Origin: Trachythela sp. YZ-2020 | Taxonomy: Eukaryota > Cnidaria > Anthozoa > Malacalcyonacea > Clavulariidae | Assembly: GCA_016169945.1 (NCBI GenBank) | Contig: JADLSH010000367.1 | Location: 2,790,001 to 2,854,000, forward strand | DNA length: 64,000 nucleotides | Reading direction: 5' to 3' | In this document: piece by piece, positions 48,976 through 60,092 of the stretch | How the letters are laid out: each line of letters opens with the position of its first letter | Position numbering within the stretch: position 1 is the stretch's first letter | Notes under the pieces: generated by a model | Database searches by the model: none | Seen by the model: only the letters and a program-made list of their open reading frames with translations | Told to the model about the DNA's origin: nothing | Translations under genes and position numbers: made by a program

Positions 48976-49795
48976 AAGAATATTGTATACATACAGCCTC
49001 GATTTTTTTTATAATTTCTTCTGAATTCTATTCAGTCGTATGAGTGTTACTGTTTAAAGTTCCTGTCTGTTTCAAAGAGAATGACGTCGAGGACGAGGTT
49101 GTGTGCACCAGTAACTCGGCAAATGGCGGCCTTCACACAATCACACGCTCAGTAAATAAATCAGTTTCTTGATTAAAAATGATTATAGTAACATGCAGAA
49201 GTCCTGAATTTCGATTTGGTCATAGCGTCAATGTTTATCAAATATAGGTGTTTTATGATTATGAAAGAGTTTTCTTGTTTCCGAAGTGGATCATTTCGGG
49301 ATGCTATAGGGACCAGTCATAACTAACTCCGGAGCAGAGGGTAAACCTTGAAAAAAAGTTATTTCCCTCACAAACGTGAAGTAATATTAATTTTCTTACA
49401 AAAAATATTTCATCCAAAATATCTCACTAATAAAATATTTCGTACCCCTCTTTGACTTTGAACTAGGTAGGGGCCGTGAAACTCATGATGTACATTCGGC
49501 TTCAATGTTTGTTTTTGCGCTGTTGTTGCATCATGCTTGGCACATGCAGGTCTTGGTTCTTACTAATTCTCAAGCTGCCTTATAGTTGGCCAATGCCAAT
49601 GAGGGAAAATCATCCTTAATGGTGGCCCAAAATAACGAACTTCAGGCCCTATTAGGTAAATACAGTAGGTTTACGCTCTAATTCACATTAGTCATCCTTC
49701 ACAACACATCCTCCACCTTTGGCATTGCATAAATTTACTGTTTAGCATGACAATAGTGATCGGAATGTTCCATTATCTTTCCATTGACTTACATA

Positions 49796-50224
49796 AGACG
49801 CGAACACACTCGTATAAATGGCCAAATTCTAATAAGTCGCGACTTATTGTGGAACAGCCTGAACCCCTGTTATAAAATAACATGTTTACTACGCGAGCTG
49901 TGATTGGTCAATACCCGTGCAGGATGAGACGGTCTAATCATGCATGCACGGAAAATTTTAGGCGCTTCGCGGGGTTCTTAAAATGTCCGTTGTTTCTTTG
50001 TCGTTATTTTATAAAATAATTACCAAATGGTTTTCCGTGCAGGATTGTGTGATCCTAACACTTGGGATGTTGCTCGACTTTCTGAAAGCTAAAAAGTCTC
50101 GGCAACATCCCGCGTGTTAGGATCACGCAATCCTGCACGGAAAACCATTCGGTAATCCTTTATTCTTATTAAGTCGCGACTTGAATTTGACCATTTATAC
50201 GAGTGTGTTAATTCGCGTCTTATT
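49796..50224. mobile_element. Inverted-repeat element containing foldback copy B
   Basis: Outer arms: AGACGCGAACACACTCGTAT (49797) onward to AAGTCGCGACTT (about 49850), and the complement ending ATACGAGTGTGTTAATTCGC at about 50220. Inside, 49862-50163 is the reverse complement of copy A at 48061-48390, again with GTGCAGGATTGTGTGATCCT and its complement. This is an element within an element. Confidence 0.75.
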
Positions 50225-51099
50225 GGGACCGGTCATAAAGTAACTGCTAGGGTAGGCCGGAGGGAATATAGATGAGTCATTTCGTCAATTCGGGTGGTCC
50301 ATTAAGTATTTCTTGTGCAAATGGTTGGACCATGAAACAAATATAGCCAATTAAAGTTTGCACTCATATTATAATTACTATACAACGTTCTTAAAAGTAA
50401 CGTTCAAAATAAAAAATAGATTCAAAATAAATTCAGAACCTACCCCCCCCCCCCCCTTTTAAAACAACACCTTGCAGTGACGTACATTCTGCAGCTCGGA
50501 TACCTCTCTAATTTATTATATATAATTAATTACACAACAACAGCCTAAGGACAAAGCTATGTGATACAGCAAGTGTGGTCTTTAAGTAAAAAGACTGCAA
50601 GGCTATGAACAACTAGATGTTATTGTCCCACCCTTGACCTGATAATAACAGATGAGCATTTTACACTAAATGCACAATAAAAACCATAAAAATTGATGAG
50701 AAAGGATATGTGTCTCACCCCCCCCCCCCCTATTAAATGTTTAGACCAAAGTCACATCCCTGGATCCAAAAAACCTATTAACTATGAAAAAAACGATTCT
50801 TTATACATTCTTTTATTTATTTATTTAACTTTACCTTGATAAAATATACAAGGCAGGTCGGCAGGATTGTCACAACAGCCGTAGCCAATTACTGTTTTAT
50901 AATAACAAACACATTATATATATAACAATAAATATACTTCTTCGCGAGGTGTATTCTATTGTTTCCAAAAACCCGGGGTGGGTCATGAAATGTTTTCAAT
51001 AATCTGTGATGGGCCATGAAATTTTGTCGAGTTTCTCAGGACGGGGAAAATTCAATTTTCCCTCCGGCCCCCTCTAGCAGTTACTTTATAACTGGTCTC
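50225..51099. mobile_element. Terminal-inverted-repeat element, 875 bases
   Basis: The left end is GGGACCGGTCATAAAGTAAC and the complement of the right end is GAGACCAGTTATAAAGTAAC, with GCTAG and GGCCGGAGGGA continuing the match to about 42 bases. The two sides of the interior share copies of GGGCCATGAAATTT-like sequence, with C-runs at 50442-50457 and 50719-50731. It sits against AAGTCGCGACTTA sequences on both sides, so it may have inserted into the neighbouring element. A related single end occurs at 49306. Confidence 0.75.
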
Positions 51100-51348
51100 T
51101 TAGGTAAGTCGCGACTTATTTTCTCCCGTTCTTTCACTCGAACTGTCTGAAATTTTTCAGCGCCTGACTTTGCACTTTGAGTATAAATATGAAACTCCTG
51201 CTGAAATTTGTTTTTAGTTCAGGCCTAATTTCGTTCTAATGGTCCGGTGTTTCTACAGTCATATATGTCAGTGCTAACAGTATTAGCGGAGTAGCGGAGT
51301 TTGCGTGTCTTAAGAACATGAAAAGTAGGTAATAGTATAGGGAAGAAT

Positions 51349-51784
51349 CAGGGCCGTGCCGATGGATAATTGATTGGGGGGGTGTTAACAATTTGGGCCC
51401 CCTCAAATATTGGGCCCCCTCATCAGTCATAATTTAAAACATACAGTATCTTTTTTCGGTGACGACGAGATACCCTTAAAAAAAATTTTTCCGGACAATC
51501 TTACCGTTACAATTTAGTTTCTAGGTCCAAAACTCGGATTTTTATGTTTAAAATCACAAATTTTTCAACAACACGCAAACGATGTAAATAAAAACGACTT
51601 TAAATTATAAAATTATGTTTTTTTGCTTTAAATACAAACTAAATAAATCTATTTTTGTTATTTTCTTTATAGAAAAAAGAGTTATTTAGCTTCGTCAGTT
51701 AGTTGCCCCCAAACTCCGGGCCCCCTCTTGCATCTTTGGGGGGGTGATACACCCCCCCACACCCCCCCAGATGGCACGGCCCTG
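51349..51784. mobile_element. hAT-type miniature element with 8-base target duplication GGAAGAAT
   Basis: Both ends read CAGGGCCGTGCC (12 of 12). GGAAGAAT is found at 51341-51348 and 51785-51792. The interior has C/G runs next to both ends and an AT-rich middle, with no transposase. Confidence 0.92.
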
Positions 51785-52041
51785 GGAAGAATAGAAAAGT
51801 GGAAAACAGCGCCTATTTTCTTGGGTTGGGGGCTCCGGGGCTGGGCGTGTGTAAAACTTCTATTTTTAATATTCCGTATTATCATAGTTTATAGAGACAG
51901 GGTATTATGTATTCATCCTAATTGGCATTGCATGTATGTAATATATATAGTACATATATTTTATATATGTACTAGTATTTCTATTAATTCCTATTCCGTC
52001 AAGCAATATTCGTAAATATTGTTCATCATTCAGTTGTTTTG

Positions 52042-52070
52042 TAGCCTGTGCACAGGATGTGCACAGGCTA
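52042..52070. repeat. 29-base palindromic insertion flanked by 9-base direct repeats
   Basis: Arms of 13 bases, TAGCCTGTGCACA and its complement, surround a GGA spacer. GTTGTTTTG occurs directly before (52033-52041) and after (52071-52079), as a target duplication would. It lies about 185 bases before the USF coding exon. Confidence 0.75.
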
Positions 52071-52263
52071 GTTGTTTTGCAGGTTGCAATTTTTCTGGTA
52101 GCACGTGACTCTGTTCCAGCGAATGAATGTTGAGCATTCTGCCACGTGGTTTGTTCGAAAGCGAGGCTGTGTTAAAGAGTTTGTTCTTCGTATTGTATCA
52201 TGTGATTTGGAAGTGTTGTTCCCGTGGTTTATTTCGTTCTTCTTCGTTCCTCAGATTGCTCAC

Positions 52264-55200
52264 ATGACCAGTTTGTTTGATCCCATGACCAGTTCAAGTT
52301 CTCCAGCGCTTGACATGCTCGAAGGAGCTCTGGACTCAGAGAAATCGAGTGACTTACGAGAACGGAAAGCAGGCGGTTCAACTCATGCAAGCCCTGAGCC
52401 AGAGAGTGTCACTGTGACTGTTTCGACAGTTCGAGATGACCCTTCAGTCGCTGGATCAAGTTGTCTCGGTTCACAATCGAACCACACACAAAGTTACGCT
52501 GATCCAAACGCTATTCAGTTCCAATATCGTACTGACAACAACCTTGAAAGCAACCATGTTCATACTTCCCCAACTTATGACGGTGGGCCTCATATTCGTG
52601 TTGTACAAGTTCATGGCGATGAAAGCGACCCTACGGTTGATCGAGTTGATGTAGCCGTATCGGGAAACAGCTTTGTATCGTCGTCTCATGTTGCTCAACA
52701 GACCGTCATACAAAGTCCCTTCCCTGAGTCCCCACCAACTCAAGTAGACAGTGATTCAGGACGTTTTGCATATTATTCATCTGGAGGTAGTGAACAAGGA
52801 AATGCTGTTCAAGGAGAAAACATTGATTCAAACACAGCTTATATTGTACGAACAGTACCAGTCAGTGGTCTCAGTCAACCTTCATCACCTATACCTGCTG
52901 GAAATGTAATCCCAGTAACTCAGGGAGCTCAAGGTATATACTAACATTACAAAAGTACTGAGTGTACTGCAAGAAAGTAGAGCATTTTAAAGTGTGTTGT
53001 GCAGGACTATTTTGGAAAGCTCTCTTTGTTTACATGCCAAAGACAGTGGCGGGGTTGGTTGGGGTTGACTACCCCATGGGTGTTTGTTGTGGGTTTGTTG
53101 ATCTAAAACCTAATCCTAAACCCTAATACTAACACTAAGTGCAATGACGTCACCCACAACGAATGCCCATGAGTTAGTCAAACCAGTACGTTTTAATACT
53201 GTACTGAAAAAACCATATGGAGATGTCAACAAATGACTATCAACCTGGATTCTGCATGATTACAGCCTGTTCATATGAGCTTGCTTACCAAGACATCCGA
53301 CTTACCGATGATTTTGCATCATAGTAATTTTACATTGCATTATATTATATTATATGAGGAAGCAGGATGGCCAGGTTGCTGTGATGTGAGGTTTGACATG
53401 CCTAGATTTACCAAGATCATAGGCAAACAGTCTGCTCACTGGTACAAAGTTAGGGTTTCCTATCTTGATGATTCTTACTTTTACAAACAAGCATCAAATA
53501 TATTATTAAAGGCATCCTTGCAAACAGAGCAAAAATTATTAAAATATGTGTTGCACTGAAACATACAAGCTGTGCAAACTTGAATGTAACATACCTACAA
53601 TTGAAATTCATCTTGGCAGGCTGGATGTAAACTCGGGCATATTATGAACACACAGAAATATGCACTACCTGAGACGTCTCTGTGAGTGGACTCAATTTTA
53701 TGAACAGGCCTTTATGAACTGGCTGTTAGTGTCTAGACTGTCTGTTAGTGTTTAGACTGTCTAGTCTACAAGGTCATGTCCATTTGGAACCAATTACTAA
53801 ATTTTATAATGGAATTCCTGGCTACCCCTGCTTTATCACAAAGCAACCCATTATCTGGGATATATTTTGCCCATGGTCCCTAAATTACTATGCATACATT
53901 TGCAGGGCAGTTTTATGTTATGATGCCACAAGATGTTTTACAAAGTGGAAATCAGCGTAACATAGCGCCAAGATCACATCCATCTAGCCAGTAAGTATGC
54001 ATCATAAATTGTTTACAGTGGGTCCACAATAGCTTTTGTGGGATGAGAAAAATGTATGGAAAACATACATGATAGTAGGAAAACTTGTGGGTGAGAAGTA
54101 ACAAAGTGGTTGTAGTTTGCAACTGCAGCAAACTCCAATTTTCAAGTGTAGTTTTGGACTACTTAACATAAGCATAAGCTAACGAACTACAGTACTATTA
54201 TATATGTTTTGCTCTGTTGCTATTCCTATAGCACTTGGCTTAAATTTGTACAAACTAAAGCTGTAAAAGTAAATCATGCACTGGGCTGACACTCTACCTA
54301 TTGAGCTATTAAGACGACATCCCTGCCATCTTTTTCCACGCATGTGATCGAAGCTAGTAAGATTTAATAAAACCCTAAAATTAAATGTTGTTTTCGACCA
54401 CACAGACAATGGAATATTTTGTGCTGAAAGAAGCACCAATAAACTCATAAAAGCACATTGCTTTCCTCTAGAATGAACACTAAACAGTTCATCACCTTGA
54501 TGAATATCAGCAGAAAGAAATAAAGCCATACTTACCTGTGTTTCTTTGGGAAATGTTTGTATATTTTGCATCTAGTCAGATCCAGAATAAAAAGCTTGTA
54601 AAATCTTGAGAGTTGAGAACTTGCAGAGCACATGGAACAAAACATGCATGCACAATACTATATTTTTCTCGCCCTCTCCCCCCATTTTAGAAATCACCTG
54701 AGCTCGACTTTTTGCCCGGAATTACAACAACTGACAGACACAAGATCCAAATACATAGGTCGGCGCAAAAGACTGGGTCGTGTGAACTTTGGAGAAGCCT
54801 TGCCATGTCAAGAATAGTGTGCTGCCTCGCTGAGGCTCGGCAGCAATAATTATGTTTTCATGTTGCAAATAATACAAGCATGTAAACATTGCTTGCTTGG
54901 TCAGGCTTTAACTGACTGTGTGATCTTTCTCAGGAAAATTGAAGGTCCGAGAACTCCACGTGATGAAAAGAGAAGAGCAACTCATAATGAAGTTGAAAGA
55001 CGAAGAAGAGACAAAATAAATAATTGGATTGAGAAATTAGCCAAGATGTTACCAGAAAGTGAACAAGATCACACAAAGCAGGGACAGGTACGATATTTAG
55101 TTGCAAGATGCAACAAGGTACACATGCAAAAATCTCACATCTTGTAACAAGTCTGCCAACAAGCCGTCAACAAGTTGTCTTCGCACTGCCTGTCCCAAGT

Positions 55201-56736
55201 TGTCAACAAGTATGGAACAACTTGTTAACAAATTGTAACAAGCTTGATGGCATTATCAGACTTGTTACAAGGTTGTTCCAACAAGTCCGTTACATGCTTG
55301 ATATAACAATATTGTTACAACCTTGAGTTGTCAACCTTGTAACATTCTTGTTGTATCATGGCTATGACAGACCTGTTAGAACAACCTTGTAACAAGTCTG
55401 ATAATGCCATCAAGCTTGTTACAAGTTGTTAACAGCTTGTTCCAAACTTGTTACAACAACTGAGAACAAGCAGTGCGAAGACAACTTGTTGACAGCTTGT
55501 GAACAGATTTGTAACAACTTGTTTGCAGACTTGTTACAATTTGTGCGTTTTTACGCGTGTAGCTGGGAAAATCACTTACACTACCTGGCCCCTTAAGAAA
55601 ATAGTATCACAAAAATATTTCCTGGCAAAAAAAAGACCACCCAAAGAAATAGCAAATAAGAGCCAAAAGTCCCATAAAACTTTCCTTCATATTATATGTT
55701 TCTACAGGGCCACCCAGAGACTTTTGGGGCCTGGGGCAAATTATAATTTTGGGGCCCTAGTAATTGGGGATCAAAGATTTTTGGAGTCTTGTGGTTTTTA
55801 GAAACTCTGAAACGTCCTAGGGTGTTGAACATTTAAATAACATTCTTAATTCACATTCAGTACTATAATACTTTAGGGGGGGAGGTCCTGGGGCATTCTC
55901 CCAGGCTGGAAAAATTTTGAATCTCAGGAAAGGCAAATTCTGGCAAATTCTCAGGAAATTTAGGATCTCAGGAAAGGCAAATTCTGGCATTCTGGGAGAC
56001 TATTTGGCAGTAAATATGTATGCATATTTCACTGTAATTTATATTTGGGGACCCTTTTTAGCTGGGCCCATGACAAATTGCTCCCTTCCTCTTCCCTCTG
56101 GGCAGCCCTGTGTTTATACTGATATATTTAAAATGCAAGGCATATTATTCTATCCTGGCTTGCTGAGTTACCTGGCAAAGACAAAGTGTATATATGGCAA
56201 AATATTCATCTTGCCTTGGTGAGATCATGCAAGATAACCACTACTCCACTAGTTACCTGGTTCTGCCATGTAAACAGTCACTCAGGAAAACTGTCAAGTT
56301 TCTATAATAGATGGGAACTCACCATTGCTGAGTAACTCGGCAAGCCAAGTAACTCACCTCCATACATGTATAAACTGATCCTTAGTATGGTTAAGGAAGA
56401 ACAAAATAACTTACCTGACTTTGTGTCGAAATCACTGTCAACTAATCTGTGCCTCCTGGCATTGTGTTCTAAAACTTAAACTATGTCTTGTTTTAATATC
56501 TTATCCAGAGCAAAGGTGGTGTCCTTGGCAAGACTGTTGACTATATTCATGATTTGAGGGCAGCAAGTGCAAGAATGGAAGATGTAATGAAAGAACATGA
56601 ACGATTAATGATTGATCTTGAATTATTAAGACAACAGTGTGAAGAAGCAACAAAAGAGAATGCTATGTTAAGAACTCAATTACAACAACATGGTCTTGAA
56701 CCTGTGTCAACATCAACTACACCTCAAACACATTGA
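52264..56736 (+). CDS. usf1: USF-type bHLH-leucine zipper transcription factor
   Basis: Coding exons 52264-52933, 53906-53990, 54934-55087 and 56509-56736 join in frame to 378 residues. Exon 1 follows a strong acceptor (TTCTTCGTTCCTCAG at 52254), so a non-coding 5' exon is expected upstream; the first ATG after it is at 52264. Exon 2 encodes GQFYVMMPQDVLQSGNQRNI and APRSHP, the USF-specific region. Exon 3 encodes the basic and first helix: RDEKRRATHNEVERRRRDKI with H, E and R placed for CACGTG E-box contact. Exon 4 begins SKGGVLGKTVDYIHDLR (second helix) and continues into a leucine zipper (about 325-360) ending LRTQLQQHGLEP. The protein is expected to bind E-boxes as a dimer in the nucleus. 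The single gene probably precedes the vertebrate USF1/USF2 split, so the symbol is nominal. The N-terminal half is Ser/Thr/Gln/Val-rich and less conserved. Confidence 0.93.
52934..54933 (+). other. USF introns 1 and 2
   Basis: GT-AG introns 52934-53905 and 53991-54933. Unusual content: an imperfect inverted repeat around 53055-53185 (GGTTGACTACCCCATGGG and a diverged complement). Nothing else beyond AT-rich sequence. Confidence 0.7.
55090..55560. repeat. Palindromic repeat built from CAACTTGTTACAAG-like units
   Basis: The left half (TCTGCCAACAAG, CAACAAGTTGTCTTCGCACT) is mirrored on the right (AGTGCGAAGACAACTTGTTG, TTTGCAGACTTGTTACAA) around a centre near 55330, for example GCTTGATGGCATTATCAGAC and its complement. 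In addition the whole stretch is made of short self-complementary units such as AACTTGTTAACAA. It is in USF intron 3 and directly follows exon 3. Confidence 0.85.
55705..56110. mobile_element. hAT-type miniature element with near-perfect 8-base duplication
   Basis: The left end is CAGGGCCACCCAGAG and the complement of the right end is CAGGGCTGCCCAGAG. The flanks are TGTTTCTA (55697-55704) and TGTTTATA (56111-56118), 7 of 8 matching. The interior contains a duplicated AGGAAAGGCAAATTCTGGCA near 55926 and 55971. USF intron 3. Confidence 0.85.
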
Positions 56737-58462
56737 CTTCCTTGTTACATAATTGTCCAACACAATCACCACATCCTTCGTATAGAGTGATCCCATTGCT
56801 CTGAAATTATTACTACAGTAGAAGTAATACGTTGCATGTGTTGATCTCAGCACAGACTGCAGTACGCAGGATTAACTGGGGGAATATATTGATCTGATCA
56901 GCGTGTAAATGTATGAAAACATCCTGTACATAATTGTCACATACAGATTACAGTTGATTACAGCATTTCAGTAATTTGGTTACTTATTTACGAGTTTAAT
57001 TTATACAAAGGTAAAGGCTATGTTCCTCCAAACATTCTACAAACTGGTTTTGAATTTGTCGATTTGAACTCTCTTCATAGCCAGGGCTAGAACTGATTTT
57101 TTTGCAAAGAATGGAAAATCATGGAAATACTATTAGACAAGTGCATATTTGTAGTCAAGATTTTTTGATAGCCATCTTCGTAGCAGAGTTTTGGTAACGG
57201 ATTTTTGTGTCAGCCCTACTAGCCAAGCTTTTCGCGTACTGCTGGCGCTTCTCGCAATATCTTATATTCAAAGAAAACAATTTACAATTCACAGACATGT
57301 AGCGGTTTTCAAACCTAATTTTATGAAATTTTTATCACTGCATAAGCAATCTGCCAGTCTGGAGACTACTGGAACACCCCAGGAAAATTTTACGGACGAC
57401 ATCCTTTAGTTTGACTGAAAAGGACTGAAAATACAACCATGCCTGCCCAGTACTAACACCACTCCATGACATGAATTATTTAACCGAATCAGGCTTTTTT
57501 CCACATAGTCCAGAACTGATATGGAAAGTGTCAAACTAAAATACTTAGTTTCAACAATCTAGATTGAATATTCGAACGAAAATTTACATACATTTTTAGA
57601 CCTAGCCAGGAGCAGTTGCGAAAAATGCAACTTCGGCCCTCTGGCAGGAATTGAATCTGCAGCCCTGCGATTCCAGTGCAGCGCTCTAACCAACTGACCT
57701 ACTGAGTCCAGTTGCTGAGCGAACCGCAAGTTCGGTATATACGATGGGAGTGATGCCAGTATTAGTTATGGGTAAATATCAAGATTTCTTCTCGGCAGAA
57801 TATTCGAACGAAAATTTGTTTACATTTTTAGACCTAGCCAGGAGCACATTTTCGTTCGAATATTCCATCTACAAGCACCTTGAATGGAATATACTTGACC
57901 GTATGAAACGTTCCATCCAGGAAGAGGACAACCTTATTCCGGTAATTTTCTGGTTGGATAACCAAGCATGAGTGTTCCATTTTCTTTCTATTCGGAATTA
58001 CCGGAATTTCTGCGTTAATTGTAAACAACCAAGATGTCGATTGTCGTTAAAGTGGTTATTCAATTTGACCATGATTGTAGTTCAAGCGAAGTCAGCATAT
58101 GACTATTCGGACCAAAGAGTTAAAGAGATCAGGCAAATCTGATGATCCGTGGTACATGTTTACAATGTTTACGTGAATATTTTAGAATGCGATATATCCT
58201 TGACCTTGTGAGCAAAACAGTGTTGCAAGTGTAGAAGAAATTTATACCTTGTCTGACATGGCCTGTAGTAAAACAATTGTTTTTAGTAACTTTTATCATG
58301 CAACTTTTGATTATGGTAAACACAGCAGAGCTATATCCTTGACCTTGTAGAAGATTGACTTATGTTTATTAAAGAAGTGGGATTTTGTTATTAGCGAATA
58401 TATAATTATACACCTCTAACAATATTCATTCATAGTTAATGCTGTGACACTATATCTAAATA
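56737..58462. other. Intergenic region between USF and prefoldin subunit 2 (convergent genes)
   Basis: It contains the 3' UTRs of two convergent genes, including AATAAA on the minus strand at 58365-58370 for prefoldin, and the tRNA-like repeat at 57569-57875. Open frames at 57191-57409 and 57744-57971 have no recognisable features; the latter lies largely in the repeat. Confidence 0.65.
57569..57875. mobile_element. Foldback/tRNA-like repeat, copy 2
   Basis: It shares ATTCGAACGAAAAT, ACATTTTTAGACCTAGCCAG, the tRNA-like segment (57637-57708, minus strand) and GATGGGAGTGATGCCAGTAT with the 27.4 kb element. Its right side is rearranged: ATTCGAACGAAAATTTG and GACCTAGCCAGGAGCA recur in direct orientation before the final complement ending near 57870. 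The tRNA-like segment has more changes than copy 1. Confidence 0.75.
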
Positions 58463-60092
58463 CTATTTGTCTGTTTGTGGGACAAGTACCCCACTTGTTT
58501 TCTCTTCTTTTTGCTGCTCAGTTTGTTGTTTTTCTCCCTGAGGTCTGACATTGTGTTGTTCTTTAAAGGAATTTAGCTCTTCAGATTTAGCTTGTAACTG
58601 ACTCTTTAATTTCTCTATAAGACCCCTGATCTACAAAATGAAAAACCTTTTGAGGGCAATTTAAACAAACATTTGCATTTCTTCAGGTGAATATTAGTAA
58701 AATGTGGAGGTTTATCACAAATATCCATTGGAAACCAACCCTTACATTCTATTCTGCCTATTTGCAGGTTGCTTGCAAGCATGAAAATCACAGTTGAGGC
58801 CTATCCCCTATGGCAGCTTATAATTGTACAGTTTGGAAACCATGAACTTAACTACAAATAACGCACATATATATCGCCCCTAACCCATTGTTGGTAGGAC
58901 TTGTGATTGGTCAATTTAATAATGCACATATATACACATCTATACAACATAATTTACCTGATCTCTGTTGCTAGTTAATGCTGGTAGTACATCTTTTACA
59001 GTTCTCTCAACCAATACTCCTCCAACCATGCGAAAACATTTTCGTTCTGGAGCAATATCTTTTAAATTCTCTATCACCATACTACACAATTTGTAATTGA
59101 ATGATAGATAAAATTGAATATACTCATTATAATCATTTATCTAGATAGGGATTTTGTACATTGTATAATTGAGTTAACATTCATTCATTGGGTACTCTGT
59201 TTTACTTTCCTTTACAATTTATAGATCAAAATTTATAGGCTGAATGGCTGATCTCTGCAAATATGGGACGTTCCATTTAATACCAAACCCCCCCCCCCCT
59301 ATGGTGACCTCTGCAAAAAAATTACCTGTAGGAATCAGACACCTTGTAGTCATCCTATAGGAATCGGTGTCAAAAAATTTGCCTGTTGGAATACAAAGTT
59401 CTGGAATAATCATGTATTTAGTGACTATTTACGCCTCTAGGGATGATCTTTTCCAAAAATGTCATGTGTAGGAATCGGCTTTATACCAATATTGACCTAT
59501 AGGAAGTCGGTTTAATGTCAAAAAAGTTAAACATTCTTTACAGAATCTTTACGAATAAATGATAACCTGTAGGAATCCGATTTTTAACATATAATACTTT
59601 AAAAGTTACCTATAGGAATTGACTTTTCAACATATCATACCTAGTGTAGGAATCTGCCTTATTCCAAAAAATGATCTGTAGGAATCGGATCATCCATAGC
59701 GGGGGGGGGGGGGGTTCAGCCCTCGTCAGCCGGGCAATGCCGACCTAAATGCCGACCTGTCAACCTCCCAGGTTGGCAAATTTTTGCCAACCCTGAGTCA
59801 GATGTAGGTCGGCATTTTTTTGCCGACCTCAATTTTGACGTTTTTCGAGGACTGGGGTTTGAATATTAAATGGGACGTCCCTATAGGCTATAGCCGTCAA
59901 AACTGAAAACTTTAAAGTACTTTTTCGTATATACCTGTGTTCCGACTGATCCATTTCCAACTCATTTATTTTAGAAAGAAGGTTCCTTTGTTCTTGTCTA
60001 AGTTGATTAAATTTAACAATTATTTGTTCTTGTATTAAACTTCCCTTGTTTCCTTTATTTTTCTTGCCGTTGTTGCCACTTTTGGACGCCAT
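58463..60092 (-). CDS. pfdn2: Prefoldin subunit 2
   Basis: Three exons read from 60092: 59935-60092, 58958-59081 and 58463-58630, joined in frame to 149 residues (human about 154). Prefoldin is a cytosolic hexameric co-chaperone that passes unfolded actin and tubulin to the CCT chaperonin; subunit 2 is a beta-type subunit with two helical coiled-coil arms and a beta hairpin. Visible here: basic Gly/Asn/Lys-rich N-terminus, first helix KFNQLRQEQRNLLSKINELE, hairpin KCFRMVGGVLVERTVKDVLP, and second helix LIEKLKSQLQAKSEELNSF, ending in a short tail GVLVPQTDK. Intron 1 holds a transposon (59265-59881). AATAAA follows the stop by about 93 bases. The gene is divergent from the 61.3 kb gene. Identification is firm. 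Confidence 0.95.
59265..59881. mobile_element. Terminal-inverted-repeat element in prefoldin intron 1, with internal tandem units
   Basis: The left end is GGGACGTTCCATTTAATA and the complement of the right end is GGGACGTCCCATTTAATA. TAT flanks both sides (59262-59264, 59882-59884), a possible 3-base duplication. Inside are about eight diverged units around CCTGTAGGAATCGG, two long G/C runs, and stacked hairpins at 59725-59830 (GGTCGGCATTTTTTTGCCGACC). Non-coding. Confidence 0.8.

Larger units (their letters stand above)
47157..52254. other. Intergenic region between the Barx-like gene and USF
   Basis: It starts with the Barx-like 3' UTR and is dominated by nested inverted-repeat elements at 48060-51100 and a hAT-type element at 51349-51784. 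The last part should hold the USF promoter and first non-coding exon, which I cannot delimit; a 29-base palindromic insertion sits at 52042-52070. Confidence 0.65.

Noticed and set aside
54691..54758. Extra USF exon between exons 2 and 3
   Set aside because: It has an acceptor (CCCCCCATTTTAG) and a possible donor, but its 68-base length breaks the frame into exon 3, while skipping it gives an in-frame USF protein.
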